The notes beneath the pieces are model-generated. The model had not been told where the DNA came from. It ran no database searches and saw nothing but the letters and a program-made list of their open reading frames with translations. Positions 44,458 to 53,524 of a DNA stretch of 64,000 nucleotides are shown here, in pieces. Source of the stretch: Asticcacaulis taihuensis. Its GTDB lineage: Bacteria > Pseudomonadota > Alphaproteobacteria > Caulobacterales > Caulobacteraceae. Each line of letters opens with the position of its first letter. Positions within the stretch are counted from its first letter, which is position 1. The position numbers were made by a program, and so were the translations under genes. Location of the stretch: positions 558,001 to 622,000 of the forward strand of contig NZ_FMTS01000001.1 in the NCBI RefSeq assembly GCF_900100255.1. Direction: 5' to 3'.

Positions 44458-44889
44458 TTATTCGACCGGCATCATGCCAGGCATCATGTTGGTGTTCAGG
44501 TGGTACATGACCCAAAGCGAACCGATCACCAGAATGCCGACGATCAGAACAGTGAAAATGAAGGCGGAATTGTTCCACGTCTGGCTCGACGATGTATTCA
44601 TGTGCAGGAAGAAGTAGAGATGCACCAGGATCTGCACCACACCGATGGCGACGACGACCGGGATCAGGGTCGCGGCCGGCATCATGTGCGCCATGGTCAG
44701 GCCGAAGGGAATGGCCGTCAGGATCACCGACAGGATGAAGCCGATGACATAGGACTTGACCGTGCCGTGACCGGCCGTGTCGTGGTGGGCGTCATGATGC
44801 GCCACCTCGGCATGGGTCTGGTCGGTATCGACCGGCTTTGCGTGGGGGGAACGCGCCTTCCTGGGCTTTGCGTTATCGGGCGTACTCAT
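44458..44889 (-). CDS. cyoD: cytochrome bo3 ubiquinol oxidase subunit IV
   Basis: A 143-residue small subunit with three transmembrane helices (about residues 48-66, 75-95 and 107-128). Its sequence SYVIGFILSVILTAIPFGLTM and QILVHLYFFLHMN are typical of CyoD. A hydrophilic N-terminal extension of about 40 residues, rich in His and Ala, precedes the first helix and is longer than in Escherichia coli. It overlaps cyoC by one base. Subunit IV helps assemble the CuB site. Confidence 0.93.
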   Translation of the reverse strand: MSTPDNAKPRKARSPHAKPVDTDQTHAEVAHHDAHHDTAGHGTVKSYVIGFILSVILTAIPFGLTMAHMMPAATLIPVVVAIGVVQILVHLYFFLHMNTSSSQTWNNSAFIFTVLIVGILVIGSLWVMYHLNTNMMPGMMPVE

Positions 44890-45545
44890 CAGGCGGCTCC
44901 CATGAGATAGACGATCGTGAAGACACCGATCCAGATGATATCAAGGAAATGCCAGAACAGGCTCAAGGACATTAGGCGGATGCGGTTGGCGGGGGTCAGG
45001 CCGCGCTTGAACAGGTGAACGAACATGACACCCATCCAGATCAGGCCGGAGGTGACGTGCAGGCCGTGCGTGCCGACCAGGGTGAAGAAGGCCGACAGGA
45101 AGGCCGAACGGTCGGGACCGGCGCCCTCCTCGATCAGCTTGATGAATTCATGGATTTCCATACCCATGAAGCCGAGGCCGCACAGGGCGGTGACCGCCAG
45201 CCAGCCGATGACCGCCTTGAGCTTGTTGGCTTCCATGCTGATCATAGCCAGGCCGTAGGTCAGTGAGGAAATCAGCAGCAGCGCCGTTTCCACCGCCACG
45301 TAAGGCAGGTCGAAAATCTCACGGCCATTGGGGCCACCGGCGGTATTGCCTTTCAGGACGGCATAGGTGGCGAAAATCGACGCAAACAGGATGCAGTCGC
45401 TCATCAGGTAGATCCAGAAGCCAAGCGTGACTTTCGGACCTTCGTCATGATGATCGCCGGCGTGATGGGCGTCGTTCGGATTGTGGTCGTAGGCGGAATC
45501 GATCTGGTTTTCGTAACCCGCCACAGGATTGATGGTCTTGCTCAT
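44889..45545 (-). CDS. cyoC: cytochrome bo3 ubiquinol oxidase subunit III
   Basis: A 218-residue five-helix subunit. It contains [25 protein letters not shown] and [25 protein letters not shown], typical of CyoC, and ends with [22 protein letters not shown]. It fits with subunit I in the bo3 complex of the inner membrane and lacks metal centres. The N-terminal region has extra His and Asp residues ([15 protein letters not shown]). It starts three bases after the cyoB stop. Confidence 0.95.
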   Translation of the reverse strand: MSKTINPVAGYENQIDSAYDHNPNDAHHAGDHHDEGPKVTLGFWIYLMSDCILFASIFATYAVLKGNTAGGPNGREIFDLPYVAVETALLLISSLTYGLAMISMEANKLKAVIGWLAVTALCGLGFMGMEIHEFIKLIEEGAGPDRSAFLSAFFTLVGTHGLHVTSGLIWMGVMFVHLFKRGLTPANRIRLMSLSLFWHFLDIIWIGVFTIVYLMGAA

Positions 45546-45547
45546 AC

Positions 45548-47596
45548 TTATTGTTCCGCCTTCTTGAGATTGGCGAAGTGCGCGTCTTCGATCGCCTTGA
45601 CCTCATCGGCCGGCACGTAATAGTCGCGGTTTTCATTGAAGGTGTGGACAATGCCCAGGCCGATCATGACCAGCAGGGCGCCGCTCGCCATCCACCAGAT
45701 GTGCCAGACCAGACCGAAACCCAGGCCCGCACTGACAATGCCGATCAGGAAGCCCGTGGGCGTATTGTGCGGCATGTGGATGGGCTCGTAAGCTTTCGGC
45801 TGCACATAGGCGGTGCCGGTCTGCTTGGCGTCCCAGAAGGCGTCGTGGTTGCCGATCTTCGGCAGGACGGCGAAGTTATAGAAGGGCGGCGGCGAGGACG
45901 TGGCCCATTCCAGGGTACGGCCATCCCACGGATCGCCCGTCAGGTCGCGCAGTTCGTCGCGCTTCCAGATGGAATAGACGATCTGGACAAGCTGGGCGAT
46001 GATGCCGACGAAGATCAGCAGCGCGCCGCAGAGGGCCACGATCAGGTAAACGTGCCACACGGGATTGTTGACGTAGTCCAGGCGGCGGGTCATGCCCATC
46101 AGGCCCAGCGCATAGATCGGCAGGAAGGCAATCCAGAAGCCGATCAGCCAGCACCAGAAGCTGACCTTGCCAATGCCGGCGTGCAGCTTGAAGCCGAACG
46201 CTTTCGGGAACCAGTAGTTCAGGCCGGCAAGGCAGCCGAAGACGACACCGCCGATGATGACATTGTGGAAGTGGGCGATCAGGAAGACTGAGTTGTGCAG
46301 CACGAAGTCGGCGCCCGGCACGGCCAGAAGCACACCGGTCATCCCGCCGATCACGAAGGTGATGATAAAGCCGAGAGTCCACATCATGGGCAGCTCAAGA
46401 CGGATTCGGCCGCGATACATGGTGAAGAGCCAGTTGAAGATCTTCACACCCGTAGGGATCGAGATAACCATGGTCGAGATGCCGAAGAAGGCGTTGACAT
46501 TGGCACCCGCGCCCATGGTGAAGAAGTGGTGCAGCCACACGAGGAATGACAGGACACCGATGGCGGCGGTGGCGTAGACCATGCCGTCATAACCGAACAG
46601 GCGCTTGCGTGAGAAGGTGGCGACCACTTCCGAGAACACGCCGAAGGCCGGCAGGATCAGGATATAGACTTCCGGGTGTCCCCAGGCCCAGATGAGGTTG
46701 ACGTACATCATCGGATTGCCGCCGCCGTCATTGGTGAAGAAGTGCATCCCCAGATAACGGTCGGCGCCCAGAAGGGCCAGGGTGACGGTCAGGATCGGAA
46801 AGACCGCGACGATCAGAACGTTGGCGACCAGGGTGGTCCAGGTAAAGACCGGCATACGCATCAGGGTCATGCCCGGCGCGCGCATCTTGAAGATGGTGGT
46901 GATCAGGTTCACCCCCGAAAGCAGCGTGCCCAGGCCGGATATCTGCAGCGCCCAGATGTAGTAATCCACCCCTACCCCTGGTGAGAATTCAAGCTCCGAG
47001 AACGGCGGATAGGCCAGCCAGCCGGCGTGCGAAAATTCACCGACTACCAGCGAGACATTGATCAGGATGGCGCCCGCAGCGGTCAGCCAGAAGCTCATGC
47101 TGTTCAGGTACGGGAAGGCCACGTCACGCGCGCCGATCTGCAGCGGCATGACCACGTTCATCAGGCCGATGACGAAGGGCATGGCCATGAAAAAGATCAT
47201 GATGACGCCGTGGGCCGAGAAAATCTGGTCGAAGTGGTCGGGCGGCAGGTAGCCGGCGCCGCCATTGGAGGCCAGAGCCTGCTGGCTGCGCATCATCAGG
47301 GCATCGGCAAAACCGCGCAGCAGCATGATCAGTGCCAGAATGATGTACATGGCGCCGATCTTCTTGTGGTCGACGCTCGTCAGCCATTCGGTCCAGAGGT
47401 ATTTCCACTGCTTGAAATAGGTGATCAGGCCGAGGACGAGAATGGCGCCGCCCACCATGCCAGCACCGGCCACCATGATTATTGGCTCATGCCAGGGCAC
47501 CGAATCGAGCCGCAACTTGCCGAACAGGAATTCGACAAGCGGCGAAGCGTCGGCCGTTGAAGCCGCGTGAGCGGCGGGTTCTGCTTGCGTTAACAT
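45548..47596 (-). CDS. cyoB: cytochrome bo3 ubiquinol oxidase subunit I
   Basis: A 682-residue heme-copper subunit that oxidises ubiquinol and pumps protons. The binuclear site is recognised in [20 protein letters not shown] and [16 protein letters not shown], and the first helix region contains [18 protein letters not shown] and [19 protein letters not shown]. It is slightly longer than the Escherichia coli protein and has fifteen expected helices. The sequence lacks cytochrome c docking and belongs to the quinol oxidase branch. It starts six bases after cyoA. The window has no separate cyoE. Confidence 0.97.
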   Translation of the reverse strand: MLTQAEPAAHAASTADASPLVEFLFGKLRLDSVPWHEPIIMVAGAGMVGGAILVLGLITYFKQWKYLWTEWLTSVDHKKIGAMYIILALIMLLRGFADALMMRSQQALASNGGAGYLPPDHFDQIFSAHGVIMIFFMAMPFVIGLMNVVMPLQIGARDVAFPYLNSMSFWLTAAGAILINVSLVVGEFSHAGWLAYPPFSELEFSPGVGVDYYIWALQISGLGTLLSGVNLITTIFKMRAPGMTLMRMPVFTWTTLVANVLIVAVFPILTVTLALLGADRYLGMHFFTNDGGGNPMMYVNLIWAWGHPEVYILILPAFGVFSEVVATFSRKRLFGYDGMVYATAAIGVLSFLVWLHHFFTMGAGANVNAFFGISTMVISIPTGVKIFNWLFTMYRGRIRLELPMMWTLGFIITFVIGGMTGVLLAVPGADFVLHNSVFLIAHFHNVIIGGVVFGCLAGLNYWFPKAFGFKLHAGIGKVSFWCWLIGFWIAFLPIYALGLMGMTRRLDYVNNPVWHVYLIVALCGALLIFVGIIAQLVQIVYSIWKRDELRDLTGDPWDGRTLEWATSSPPPFYNFAVLPKIGNHDAFWDAKQTGTAYVQPKAYEPIHMPHNTPTGFLIGIVSAGLGFGLVWHIWWMASGALLVMIGLGIVHTFNENRDYYVPADEVKAIEDAHFANLKKAEQ

Positions 47597-47602
47597 ATGA
47601 TA

Positions 47603-48646
47603 CTAGCTCTTGTGCGCGCCAGATGACTGGAGAAGGGTTTGGGGAGTAATGGCCGCTTGAGCGACCGCCGGCTTCACGGCTTTGACTTGCGGTGCTTCAC
47701 CCGGCTTGCATTGGGCGGCGCCCGGCGCCAGATCCTTCATCATTGCCATGTTGTGGGCGTCGTCCGTGCACAGACCGCCGGTGGCGCAGTTGTTGAGGAT
47801 CTTGTGGAACAGGTCCGGCTCGACCGAGGCATAATAGGCGGGCCTGAAGGCCAGATCGCGCTTGGCGATCTGCGCGTAGGCGGCGGTATCCAGCGAGGTC
47901 TGCGAGGCTTGCGCCTTCGCCACCCACGCCTTGAAGCCGGCATCATCCATGGCCAGGGCCTGGAACTTCATGCCGGCGAAGCCATGGCCGCTGTAATTGG
48001 CCGAAATGCCGTCATAGCTGCCCGGATGATCGGCGCGCAGCGAAAGCTGGGTTTCCATGCCGGTCATGGTGTAGATCTGCGAACCGAGTTGCGGGATGAA
48101 GAAGGAGTTCATCACCGTGGCCGAGGTCAGCTTGAAATGGACCGGCGTACCGACCGGCATGGCCATCTCGTTGACCGTGGCGATATTGTATTCGGGATAG
48201 ATGAACAGCCATTTCCAGTCGAGCGACACGACCTCGACCTCGATCGGCTTGACGTTTGCCTTCGTCTCGTGCGGCGCCAGCGGCGCACGAGGATCCAGTT
48301 CGTGCGTTGAAACCCACGTCACGGCACCCAGGGCGAGAATGATCAGGGTCGGGATCGCCCAGACCACCGCCTCGATGCGGTTGGAATGCTCGAAATCCGG
48401 GGCGTAGGTGGCCTTCTTGTTTGACGCGCGGTAACGCCAGGCGAACCAGACCGTCATGAAAATGACCGGCACGACTGGAATCAGCATCAGCAGCGTGGCC
48501 AGGATGATCAGGTCTTTTTCCTGCATCCCGACGGGCCCCTTCGGGTCCATCACGACCATGTTACAGCCGGACAAGAAAGCCGCGCCCGCAATCAGGCTGC
48601 CCGCGAAAAAGGCGCGCGTTATTGTGCGCCGCAAAATAGAAGACAA
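47603..48646 (-). CDS. cyoA: cytochrome bo3 ubiquinol oxidase subunit II
   Basis: A subunit II without a CuA centre. A lipoprotein signal (AGAAFLSGC) is followed by two transmembrane helices and a periplasmic cupredoxin-fold domain that has lost the copper ligands, as in all CyoA proteins. Landmarks are SLDWKWLFIYPEYNIATVNE and FFIPQLGSQIYTMTGMETQLSL. Two starts compete: GTG at 48712 (369 residues, no ribosome binding site) and TTG at 48646 (347 residues, GGAG eight bases upstream and a compact signal peptide). I prefer the second. The C-terminal tail is Ala- and Pro-rich. Confidence 0.92.
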   Translation of the reverse strand: MSSILRRTITRAFFAGSLIAGAAFLSGCNMVVMDPKGPVGMQEKDLIILATLLMLIPVVPVIFMTVWFAWRYRASNKKATYAPDFEHSNRIEAVVWAIPTLIILALGAVTWVSTHELDPRAPLAPHETKANVKPIEVEVVSLDWKWLFIYPEYNIATVNEMAMPVGTPVHFKLTSATVMNSFFIPQLGSQIYTMTGMETQLSLRADHPGSYDGISANYSGHGFAGMKFQALAMDDAGFKAWVAKAQASQTSLDTAAYAQIAKRDLAFRPAYYASVEPDLFHKILNNCATGGLCTDDAHNMAMMKDLAPGAAQCKPGEAPQVKAVKPAVAQAAITPQTLLQSSGAHKS

Positions 48647-49055
48647 GGAAACGCTCCGCTTGGAAAATACGGCCTGGTGAGGGCGCGTCGACTGACGATC
48701 CAAAGGGTTCACAGGATTAAACCTAAATCACACAAAGGAGTTGGCACACTCTTCGCGCTTATTGTTGCGAAGATTCCGACGCGTAAACAGGAATTTCATA
48801 CCTGTCGCAAGGGGCACATTGTCGCACCGCCGCATTTATTTTTTCGCATTTGCGTTAAAAAACGAGGTTATTTAACGCCCTCAGGACTGACAAAAAAGTC
48901 AAATAACCGTGACCTCAAAACGTGATGCTCGCGTAAAACAGCAAATTTTCGTTAAGCAAAAATTTGAAAAAGGCGTTGCAATATCCCAATTATGCGATAG
49001 CGTGAGATAAATTGACGCAGGCGTTAAATTTAATTGACGTGAAGGAATTTAAAGT
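48647..49055. other. regulatory region upstream of cyoABCD
   Basis: This 409-base gap has no credible gene. Repeats seen are TCTTCGC/GCGAAGA (48750-48756, 48767-48773), GCGTTAAA/TTTAACGC (48852-48859, 48871-48878) with a further GCGTTAAA at 49021-49028, and TGAC-AAAAAA-GTCA (48888-48901). A plus-strand sigma-54-like pattern, TGGCACACTCTTCGC, is at 48742-48756. No FNR/FixK box of the TTGAT-N4-ATCAA type was found. Confidence 0.5.
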
Positions 49056-49520
49056 ATGGAAGTGACTAAAGCCTATCCGCGTGTCTATCAGTTTGGACCG
49101 GTTTTCAAATCCCTTCTTCTGGCCGGTGCCCTGGCGCTTATCGTCATGGGTGTGACCGGTGCGATACAATCCTATACGCATATGCACGGCGTTGTCGCCC
49201 AGTTCGGCGGCATCCTGCTCAGCCTGATTCCGATTGCCGCGGCCCTGTTCGGCACGCCGATGGTCTGGCGCTGCAAGCTGTCGCTGTATGAAGATCGCCT
49301 GGAATATAATGGCCTGGTGATCGATGCCGTGATCCGCAAGTCGGATATCATCGACAGCCTGATGCCAGCGCCGCAATACGGCATGTTCCAGATCTTCCTG
49401 ACCCTCGCGGGCCATCCGTTCAAGCGCCTGCACCTTGCCGTGCTGGGCCATATGGATGACGCGATCGAACGTTGGGTCAATGGCCTGCCCCATGCCGAAC
49501 CGGTCAAGGTTCGCATCTGA
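49056..49520 (+). CDS. two-helix membrane protein with PH-like domain
   Basis: A 154-residue protein with two hydrophobic segments (about residues 19-37 and 45-65) and a C-terminal soluble part beginning MVWRCKLSLYEDRLEYNGLVIDAVIRKSDI. That alternation of short strands is typical of the bacterial PH-like (bPH) domains attached to two-helix membrane anchors. The function of such proteins is not known. It stands alone, with a terminator behind and the cyo regulatory gap in front. Confidence 0.6.
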   Translation: MEVTKAYPRVYQFGPVFKSLLLAGALALIVMGVTGAIQSYTHMHGVVAQFGGILLSLIPIAAALFGTPMVWRCKLSLYEDRLEYNGLVIDAVIRKSDIIDSLMPAPQYGMFQIFLTLAGHPFKRLHLAVLGHMDDAIERWVNGLPHAEPVKVRI

Positions 49521-49540
49521 ACCAAGCCACAGAAAATCGA

Positions 49541-49573
49541 ACGGCCGCCGATGATCCGGCGGCCGTTTTTATT
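49541..49573 (+). terminator. terminator after the PH-like membrane protein
   Basis: ACGGCCGCCG and CGGCGGCCGT form a 10-bp GC-rich stem with a six-base loop, followed by TTTTTATTT. Confidence 0.85.
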
Positions 49574-49577
49574 TGGC

Positions 49578-50309
49578 CTAGTCGCTCTCCGGTTTGCGGA
49601 ACCACAACAGCCAGACCGATACGGCGATCAGCATCGCCGCCAGGGAAAACCAGGTGATGGCGTACATGAGGTGGCTGTTGGGGAATTTCACCACAGTCAG
49701 CCCGCCCTTTGGCCAGCCACCCGGATTGGGCGTGGCGTCGGCATCGATAAAATAGGGCGCGACGGCACCGATATGGCGGCTTTGGGCAATGGCGGCGATA
49801 TCGCGGCGATACCAGGCATCACGCGCCGGATCATTGGCCTGCTGGAGGAACCAGCCCTTGCTTTCCGGCATTCGCAGAAGGCCGGTTATGGTGACCTCTC
49901 CATCGGTTTGCGCTTCAGGCCGCGTCGCTGGCGCGCGCTTGTCCATGAGTACGAAACCTCGGTTGATATAGACGATACTGCCGTCATCCCGCTTCAGCGG
50001 CGTCATCACCCAGTAACCGGCGCCATAGTCTGACAAGGTATAGACCTGGGCTTCGGCCGCATTCATCAACCGGCCGCGCAGGATGACGTGGCGATATTCG
50101 TCATCGGCCCTGTTGACCCGCGGCCAGTCGGCCAACCGGGGCGCCTGGACCGCCGGCGCGGCCACGCGCGCATTGACCCGCGTGATCAGATCGGTCTTCC
50201 ACGCCAGCCTCTGCACCTGCCATGCACCAAGCGCCAGGAACAGGGCGATGGCCGCCACGGTCAGACAGCCGAACAGGAGCGACGACAGGGTGATTTTACG
50301 AGTGGACAT
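49578..50309 (-). CDS. SURF1 family protein near the bo3 oxidase (Surf1q-like)
   Basis: A 243-residue SURF1 protein with a transmembrane helix near each end (about residues 11-28 and 214-234). It has ALGAWQVQRLAWKTDLITRV near the start, VYINRGFVLMDKRAP in the middle and NSHLMYAITWFSLAAMLIAV near the end, all typical. Start at M5 of the open frame (50309) gives a compact N-terminus. Unlike the SURF1 at 13.4 kb it lies close to cyoABCD, about 0.9 kb upstream on the same strand. Paracoccus denitrificans has separate Surf1c and Surf1q for its cytochrome c and quinol oxidases, so this is likely the quinol oxidase copy. Confidence 0.88.
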   Translation of the reverse strand: MSTRKITLSSLLFGCLTVAAIALFLALGAWQVQRLAWKTDLITRVNARVAAPAVQAPRLADWPRVNRADDEYRHVILRGRLMNAAEAQVYTLSDYGAGYWVMTPLKRDDGSIVYINRGFVLMDKRAPATRPEAQTDGEVTITGLLRMPESKGWFLQQANDPARDAWYRRDIAAIAQSRHIGAVAPYFIDADATPNPGGWPKGGLTVVKFPNSHLMYAITWFSLAAMLIAVSVWLLWFRKPESD

Positions 50310-50405
50310 GGCACGCCTCATGACTATGGGCGCCCTCCTATCACAAACCGGCCGCGACAGGACATCACATTGCTTTTCCGATTGAAGCGGTCCAGAGAGG
50401 ACGAC

Positions 50406-51122
50406 ATGACGGATAATGCCCCTGCCCTACCCGACCTGCGCCAAAAACTGACGGAAGACGGGCATATCTTCGCTCCGCGCGCTGTCACGCAATCCCTTCT
50501 GCCACCGGACTTTGCCGGATACTGGCCAGCTTTGGCGGCCTCATGGGACGATCTGGGCCCAGATCGCTTCATGGCCGATGGCGGCCGCTACCGCAAACGC
50601 CGCCACGCCGTTTTCAGCCTTTCCTTCGGCACATTCGCCCGCCAGGCGCACCAACCGCACTACCAGAGCCGCGACTACAACATGCTGAATGGCGGCGTCC
50701 AACGCTGGTTCGATCCCGTGACCGAGGCCACCGCCGCCAATCCGGCCTTCCGCGCCCTGCTCGATCTTTGCCGCGACCTCTTCAATGCGGCCGCTTCGGA
50801 CTGGCGCGTTGAAATCCACCAGTTCCGCATCGAGGCGGCGCCGGATGGAACCGGCCAGCCAACACCGGAAGGGATGCACCGTGACGGCGTTGACTGGGTG
50901 GCGGTCATCCTGGTCGATCGCCTGAATGTTGGCGAAGGCGTCACCGCCATCTGCGGTCCAGGCCGACTGCCCCTCGGCACATTTACCCTGACCGATCCGC
51001 TCGACGCGGTCTTCCTCGACGACCACCGCGTCCTGCACGGCGTAACGCCGATCCACCGCCTGGATCAGGCAGCACCGGGCCACCGCGATGTTCTGGTCAT
51101 TACCTTCCAGCGCCAGCCGTAG
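50406..51122 (+). CDS. 2OG-Fe(II) dioxygenase, IDO/PF10014 type
   Basis: A 238-residue oxygenase of the 2OG-Fe_Oxy_2 group, which contains L-isoleucine hydroxylase and related amino acid hydroxylases. The iron ligands are His158 and Asp160 in GMHRDGVDWV, and His211 in RVLHGVTPI. Substrate and 2-oxoglutarate sites are not obvious. The ATG at 50406 follows GAGAGGACGAC. The target amino acid is unknown, and nothing nearby points to a biosynthetic pathway. It is divergent from the SURF1 gene. Confidence 0.85.
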   Translation: MTDNAPALPDLRQKLTEDGHIFAPRAVTQSLLPPDFAGYWPALAASWDDLGPDRFMADGGRYRKRRHAVFSLSFGTFARQAHQPHYQSRDYNMLNGGVQRWFDPVTEATAANPAFRALLDLCRDLFNAAASDWRVEIHQFRIEAAPDGTGQPTPEGMHRDGVDWVAVILVDRLNVGEGVTAICGPGRLPLGTFTLTDPLDAVFLDDHRVLHGVTPIHRLDQAAPGHRDVLVITFQRQP

Positions 51123-51172
51123 ATTTGAGGCCGGGCTTGTCGAAACAGCCAGTCTCCTGTCATAGTCGCGTC

Positions 51173-52387
51173 ATGGAGACGACTGAACCGCGCGCAGCCG
51201 CGCCCTCGGATAGTGTCACGCGTGTCGGCGCCATCGATCTGCTGCGCGCCCTGACCATGGTGCTGATGATCTTCGTCAACGACCTGTGGTCGCTGAAGGA
51301 TATTCCCGCCTGGTTCGAACATGTGCCCCGCGGTGTCGATGGCATGGGGCTGGCCGATGTCGTTTTTCCAGCCTTTCTGTTTATTGTCGGCGTGTCCCTG
51401 CCCTTCGCCATCGACAGCCGCAGGGCAAAAGGTGACAGCGATCCTCAACTTGTCCGGCATGTGATCGGCCGATCAATCGCCCTGCTGGTCATGGGCGTTT
51501 TCTTCGTCAATGGCGAAACCATCAATGCCGGCGCCACCGGCATGACGACGCTCGTCTGGGACGCCGTATGCAGCGTCGCCTTTATCCTGATCTGGAATGC
51601 CTACCCCAGGACCATGCCGCAATGGGGACAGTGGGGACTTAAGACCACCGGCATCGTCATCCTGCTTGTCCTGGCCTTCATTTACCGGGGTAGCGAAGAT
51701 GGGAATCTCGATCGGTTCGCGCCGCACTGGTGGGGCATACTCGGCCTGATCGGCTGGGCCTATCTGGTGGCGGCGCTGGTGACCGTATTCGCGCGCGGCC
51801 GCTTGGCCATACTTACCAGCGCCTGGGCGGCTTTCAGCCTGCTGAGCCTGGCCTGGGCTGCCGGGTTGGTTCCGGCACCTCTGCGCCTCATCCCCGAACC
51901 GATCATCGACGGCACCATGACGGCCCTCAGCCTCGGCGGCGTGGTCATCGCGCGCCTGTTCCAGATATTTCAGGGCAAAAACGAAAACCTGCGCATGACA
52001 CTGGTGTTTGCCGTCATCGCCGCGCTTCTGATCACCTTGTCCATCTATACCCGGCAATTCTGGGGACTGTCCAAACTGGCCGCCACGCCGGCCTGGCTGT
52101 TCCTGTGCAGCGCCTTCACCCTGATCGCCTTCACCGGACTTTACTGGATCAGCGATATGGCTCGAAAAGCGCATTGGTTCAACCCAGTGAAGCCCGCCGG
52201 CACCGATACGCTTCTGTGCTACCTGATGCCGGCCTTTCTGTATCTGGCTATGGATATGGTTTCGCTTGACCTGCCCGAACCGTTGCTGACCGGCGGCGGC
52301 GGCCTGGTCAAATCGCTGGTGTTCGCCCTGATCTGCGTCTGGATGGCCGGCGGCCTACGCAAGGCAGGCATACGCCTAAAATTATGA
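51173..52387 (+). CDS. DUF5009/HGSNAT-like multi-helix membrane protein
   Basis: A 404-residue inner membrane protein with about eleven hydrophobic segments. The start RVGAIDLLRALTMVLMIFVNDLW and MGLADVVFPAFLFIVGVSLPFAID are the signature of the COG4299 family. Its animal relative, heparan-alpha-glucosaminide N-acetyltransferase, moves acetyl groups across a membrane. Some bacterial members lie with N-acetylglucosamine genes (NagX). Here no such genes are close. The start at 51173 skips sixteen upstream in-frame codons that lack a good ribosome binding site. Confidence 0.8.
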   Translation: METTEPRAAAPSDSVTRVGAIDLLRALTMVLMIFVNDLWSLKDIPAWFEHVPRGVDGMGLADVVFPAFLFIVGVSLPFAIDSRRAKGDSDPQLVRHVIGRSIALLVMGVFFVNGETINAGATGMTTLVWDAVCSVAFILIWNAYPRTMPQWGQWGLKTTGIVILLVLAFIYRGSEDGNLDRFAPHWWGILGLIGWAYLVAALVTVFARGRLAILTSAWAAFSLLSLAWAAGLVPAPLRLIPEPIIDGTMTALSLGGVVIARLFQIFQGKNENLRMTLVFAVIAALLITLSIYTRQFWGLSKLAATPAWLFLCSAFTLIAFTGLYWISDMARKAHWFNPVKPAGTDTLLCYLMPAFLYLAMDMVSLDLPEPLLTGGGGLVKSLVFALICVWMAGGLRKAGIRLKL

Positions 52388-52398
52388 CCCTCTCAGAT

Positions 52399-52434
52399 AA
52401 AGCCATAATAAGCTTATTTATCGGCAGGCTTTTT
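52399..52434 (+). terminator. hairpin terminator after the DUF5009 gene
   Basis: AAAGCC at 52399 pairs with GGCTTT at 52427, and the palindrome AATAAGCTTATT (52407-52418) lies between them. Six T residues end the element. It is a plausible terminator with a two-part stem. Confidence 0.55.
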
Positions 52435-52514
52435 ACAATCACTGACTCGCCAGCCTATATTTTCCTTACCCTGTAAACCGCATCCTGAACTCGTTGTTCA
52501 CAGCGAGTCACGCC

Positions 52515-52745
52515 ATGCCCCGTACAGCTACATTCCATACCCGTAAACTTCAGCGCGGTGACGGCCGCGAACTGGTCGTATTTGAGAGCATAGTCGCTCT
52601 GTTGGCTCTGCTTCTGATCATTTCCGGCTTCACTCTTTATGTTGGCCACGCCTTCAGCCCGCCGGAAGACATCATGCCGAGCGGCACCGTAAAGGTCAGC
52701 ACGCAAATACAGGCTGAACCACCCTTGAGCCTGGTGGAAACATGA
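52515..52745 (+). CDS. small single-helix membrane protein (first of pair)
   Basis: A 76-residue protein with one transmembrane helix at residues 22-44 (VVFESIVALLALLLIISGFTLYVGHAF) and a short periplasmic tail. It starts at the ATG at 52515, because a TTG at 52494 lacks a ribosome binding site. It overlaps the next small gene by four bases. I know no family for it. Co-translated small membrane proteins sometimes form a complex or serve as toxin-like pairs, but there is no evidence here. Confidence 0.55.
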   Translation: MPRTATFHTRKLQRGDGRELVVFESIVALLALLLIISGFTLYVGHAFSPPEDIMPSGTVKVSTQIQAEPPLSLVET

Positions 52746-52936
52746 CCCATTCGCGCAGTTTCACGCCCCACATACTGGCGGCTTTTTTTGTCGCTGTTTT
52801 GCTGGCACTGGTTACCGCCAGCGCCTGGTCTCACGAACAGGCAGACCGGGCCGCGCAGGCGGCTGCCTCGAAAATAGATGTGCCAACCGATGAAGAAGCG
52901 CCCGTAACGGACGCCATCATCGAGACAACAAACTAG
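52742..52936 (+). CDS. small single-helix membrane protein (second of pair)
   Basis: A 64-residue protein with a hydrophobic segment at residues 9-28 (PHILAAFFVAVLLALVTASA) that may be a signal peptide or anchor. The rest is acidic (DVPTDEEAPVTDAIIETTN). It overlaps the preceding gene by four bases and ends overlapping the end of the Lrp gene on the other strand. No family is recognised. Confidence 0.5.
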   Translation: MTHSRSFTPHILAAFFVAVLLALVTASAWSHEQADRAAQAAASKIDVPTDEEAPVTDAIIETTN

Positions 52937-53403
52937 CTTGCATAGCCTGTCGGCACGGCCTGCTCATTTTTCAGTGTTTCCATCGAAATGTAGGCCGAAA
53001 CATCGAACAGGTCGATCCGGCTGACCAAACGCTTATAGATGGCGTCATAGTGGGCGATATCCGTCACCACGATCTTGATGATATAATCGAGATTTCCCGC
53101 CAGACGATGCACTTCCACGATTTCCGGGATATCTATCACGCCTGCCCGGAATCGTTCCAGCCAGTCCGCCGTATGATGCGCCGTCTTGAGCATGACAAAG
53201 ACGGTTGTTGCGACATTCATGCGGGCGCGATCGAGCACCATGACATGGCGATCGATATATCCCTCTTCCCGCAGGCGCGTAATGCGGCGCGAGCAGGCGG
53301 AAGGCGACAGATTTACCCGTTCGGATAGGTCCGTCAGGGCCGAATCGGCATCGCGTTGCAACAGGTCGAGCAGTTTACGGTCACGATCATCAAGCATATC
53401 CAA
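52933..53403 (-). CDS. Lrp/AsnC-family transcriptional regulator
   Basis: A 156-residue Lrp-type regulator. The N-terminal winged helix contains LLDLLQRDADSALTDLSERVNLSPSACSRRITRLREEGYI (about residues 10-50), and the C-terminal RAM domain VTDIAHYDAIYKRLVSRI binds small effectors such as amino acids. It forms dimers and octamers. It is divergent from an amino acid racemase gene, with a palindromic operator between them. Its role is probably to sense an amino acid and control itself and the racemase. Confidence 0.9.
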   Translation of the reverse strand: MDMLDDRDRKLLDLLQRDADSALTDLSERVNLSPSACSRRITRLREEGYIDRHVMVLDRARMNVATTVFVMLKTAHHTADWLERFRAGVIDIPEIVEVHRLAGNLDYIIKIVVTDIAHYDAIYKRLVSRIDLFDVSAYISMETLKNEQAVPTGYAS

Positions 53404-53424
53404 TATTGCATCAAAATCACCAAA

Positions 53425-53443
53425 TGCGCAATTTATTTGCGCA
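53425..53443. promoter_or_regulatory. candidate Lrp operator
   Basis: TGCGCAA-TTTAT-TTGCGCA is a perfect inverted repeat of seven bases with a five-base AT-rich spacer. It lies 21 bases before the Lrp start and 81 bases before the racemase start, so it could control both. The length and AT-rich centre fit Lrp/AsnC sites. Confidence 0.6.
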
Positions 53444-53524
53444 AATTCAGCCTATATGTCGCCAATACGCGCGCCGTTTCCCCAACCTTCGCCATAAGAT
53501 GAGAGTTCAGAAAAGGAGTTCGGA

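Noticed and set aside
48742-48756. Sigma-54-like TGGCACACTCTTCGC as promoter of the gene at 49056
   Set aside because: It is 300 bases from that gene and overlaps an inverted repeat, so a chance match is as likely; kept only as part of the regulatory-region note.
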